A stretch of DNA of 40,991 nt from Deltaproteobacteria bacterium (GTDB lineage: Bacteria; Desulfobacterota; Syntrophia; Syntrophales; JACQWR01). The position numbers and the translations under genes were made by a program. The stretch lies in contig JAPLJV010000059.1 in NCBI GenBank assembly GCA_026388415.1, forward strand, positions 1 through 40,991, given 5' to 3'. Below, piece after piece: positions 40,408 through 40,991 of this stretch (position 1 is its first letter; every line of letters starts with the position of its first letter). Under the pieces are notes generated by a model. It did not search any database. It had not been told where the DNA came from and worked only from the letters and a program-made list of their open reading frames with translations.

Positions 40408-40991
40408 TTTGCTTTTTGGGTCTCCCGCCCTTTCGTGGCGTCAATATTTTTCCCAACCCACTTTCCAACGTCTCTGTAAACTTTATATTTCCAAGCGGAC
40501 GCCCTGTTCTTTCATGTCTGCGAAGATCTTCATACTCTTCCTCCGGCAGACCGGCTGTGAGAAAGCTCCTCCAATCACCAACTAATTCCAGCAACGGCTC
40601 TGCGGTCGCTAAACCATCGCCCGCGCCTGTTAAATGCACCCCCGCACTGCTCCAGGGATATTCAGCCGGATCTGCTACCAGCCTTGCCCTTACCGGATTG
40701 AGTTCAACATACCGCGCCGCCGCCAGCAAATACTTCTCGTCCATCACATAGGAGGAGAACCGCCCCTGCCATAAATGCCCACGCCAGTTCTCTCTAAAGT
40801 TGATATGACAAGTGTAGCGCCGATGGGCCTCGCCTATCGCCAATCGCAGGCTGTCCTCGGTTTGAGGAACCACTATCAGGTGAACGTGATTCGGCATGAG
40901 ACAGTATGCCCATACTGCAATCCCATGGAAAGAACACCATTCCGCCATAAGCTGCTTATATAGACGATAGTCCTCCTCACGGAAAAAGGTC
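40400..40991 (-). CDS. REP-associated tyrosine transposase (RAYT, IS200-like); 5' end outside window
   Basis: The frame continues past the right edge (TFFREEDYRLYKQL precedes the first visible Met), so 197 codons including the stop are seen. The HUH motif is PNHVHLIVVP, and the region AARYVELNPVRARLV holds the expected catalytic Tyr. CHINFRENWRGHLWQGRF and YPWSS are typical of this family. The basic tail ends GGRPKKQKN. RAYTs are single-strand transposases linked to palindromic REP sequences. The gene ends inside its own terminal repeat, and a miniature derivative with identical ends lies 2.9 kb away. Confidence 0.88.
   Translation of the reverse strand, partial: TFFREEDYRLYKQLMAEWCSFHGIAVWAYCLMPNHVHLIVVPQTEDSLRLAIGEAHRRYTCHINFRENWRGHLWQGRFSSYVMDEKYLLAAARYVELNPVRARLVADPAEYPWSSAGVHLTGAGDGLATAEPLLELVGDWRSFLTAGLPEEEYEDLRRHERTGRPLGNIKFTETLESGLGKILTPRKGGRPKKQKN

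Overview
The window looks like a chromosome segment of an anaerobic deltaproteobacterium (Desulfobacterota, perhaps near Syntrophales). This is inferred from the mix of genes: a NIL-domain ferredoxin next to a UPF0280 gene, a DUF362 ferredoxin, split PEP-synthase-like proteins as in anaerobic phenol activation, a deoxyhypusine-synthase-like protein paired with ornithine decarboxylase, a probable selenoprotein, and several dispersed palindromic repeats. No rRNA, tRNA or CRISPR array was seen.

Layout. 1-1183: the end of a NIL/4Fe-4S protein and a UPF0280 gene (probable anaerobic homocysteine synthesis). 1453-5624: a structured leader with a terminator hairpin, a small ORF, a secreted WD40-caspase protein and a lipoprotein. 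5769-17213: eleven genes on the minus strand, probably one operon. They encode an HD hydrolase, a split PEP-synthase-like phosphotransferase (two genes), a PaaK-type CoA ligase, an SDR, a DUF89 protein, two phytoene-desaturase-type FAD oxidoreductases and three small or unknown proteins. A LysR regulator diverges from this operon (17383-18315), followed by a Nudix hydrolase. An MFS carrier and an outer-membrane protein of the phenol-degradation type lie beyond (19020-21289). Together this reads as an uptake and catabolic locus for an alicyclic or aromatic compound. The substrate is unknown.

21400-22740 is a CoA-disulfide-reductase-like gene whose expected active-site cysteine codon is TGA, followed by a compact hairpin of bacterial SECIS type. 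23079-25418 is a polyamine pair. 25478-31607 (minus) holds serA, two peptide-ABC ATPases, a leucyl aminopeptidase and a DUF362 ferredoxin.

32058-35597 holds a small membrane ORF, a second leader resembling the first, and a lipoprotein TPR-CHAT peptidase whose reading frame is broken at a run of 11 C. 35598-36304 is a graveyard of gene fragments (HlyB-type, AAA/DUF4143-type, LivF-type). proC follows. From 37317 to the right edge the DNA is mobile or accessory: a 161-bp miniature element derived from a REP-associated transposase, an AT-rich AbiGi-like gene broken by a stop, a ParB-like gene, a secreted TPR protein, and the transposase itself, cut by the window edge.

The strongest points for follow-up are the candidate selenocysteine enzyme, the shared leader RNA in front of two secreted caspase-superfamily peptidases, the possible phase-variable C tract, and the uncharacterised catabolic operon.
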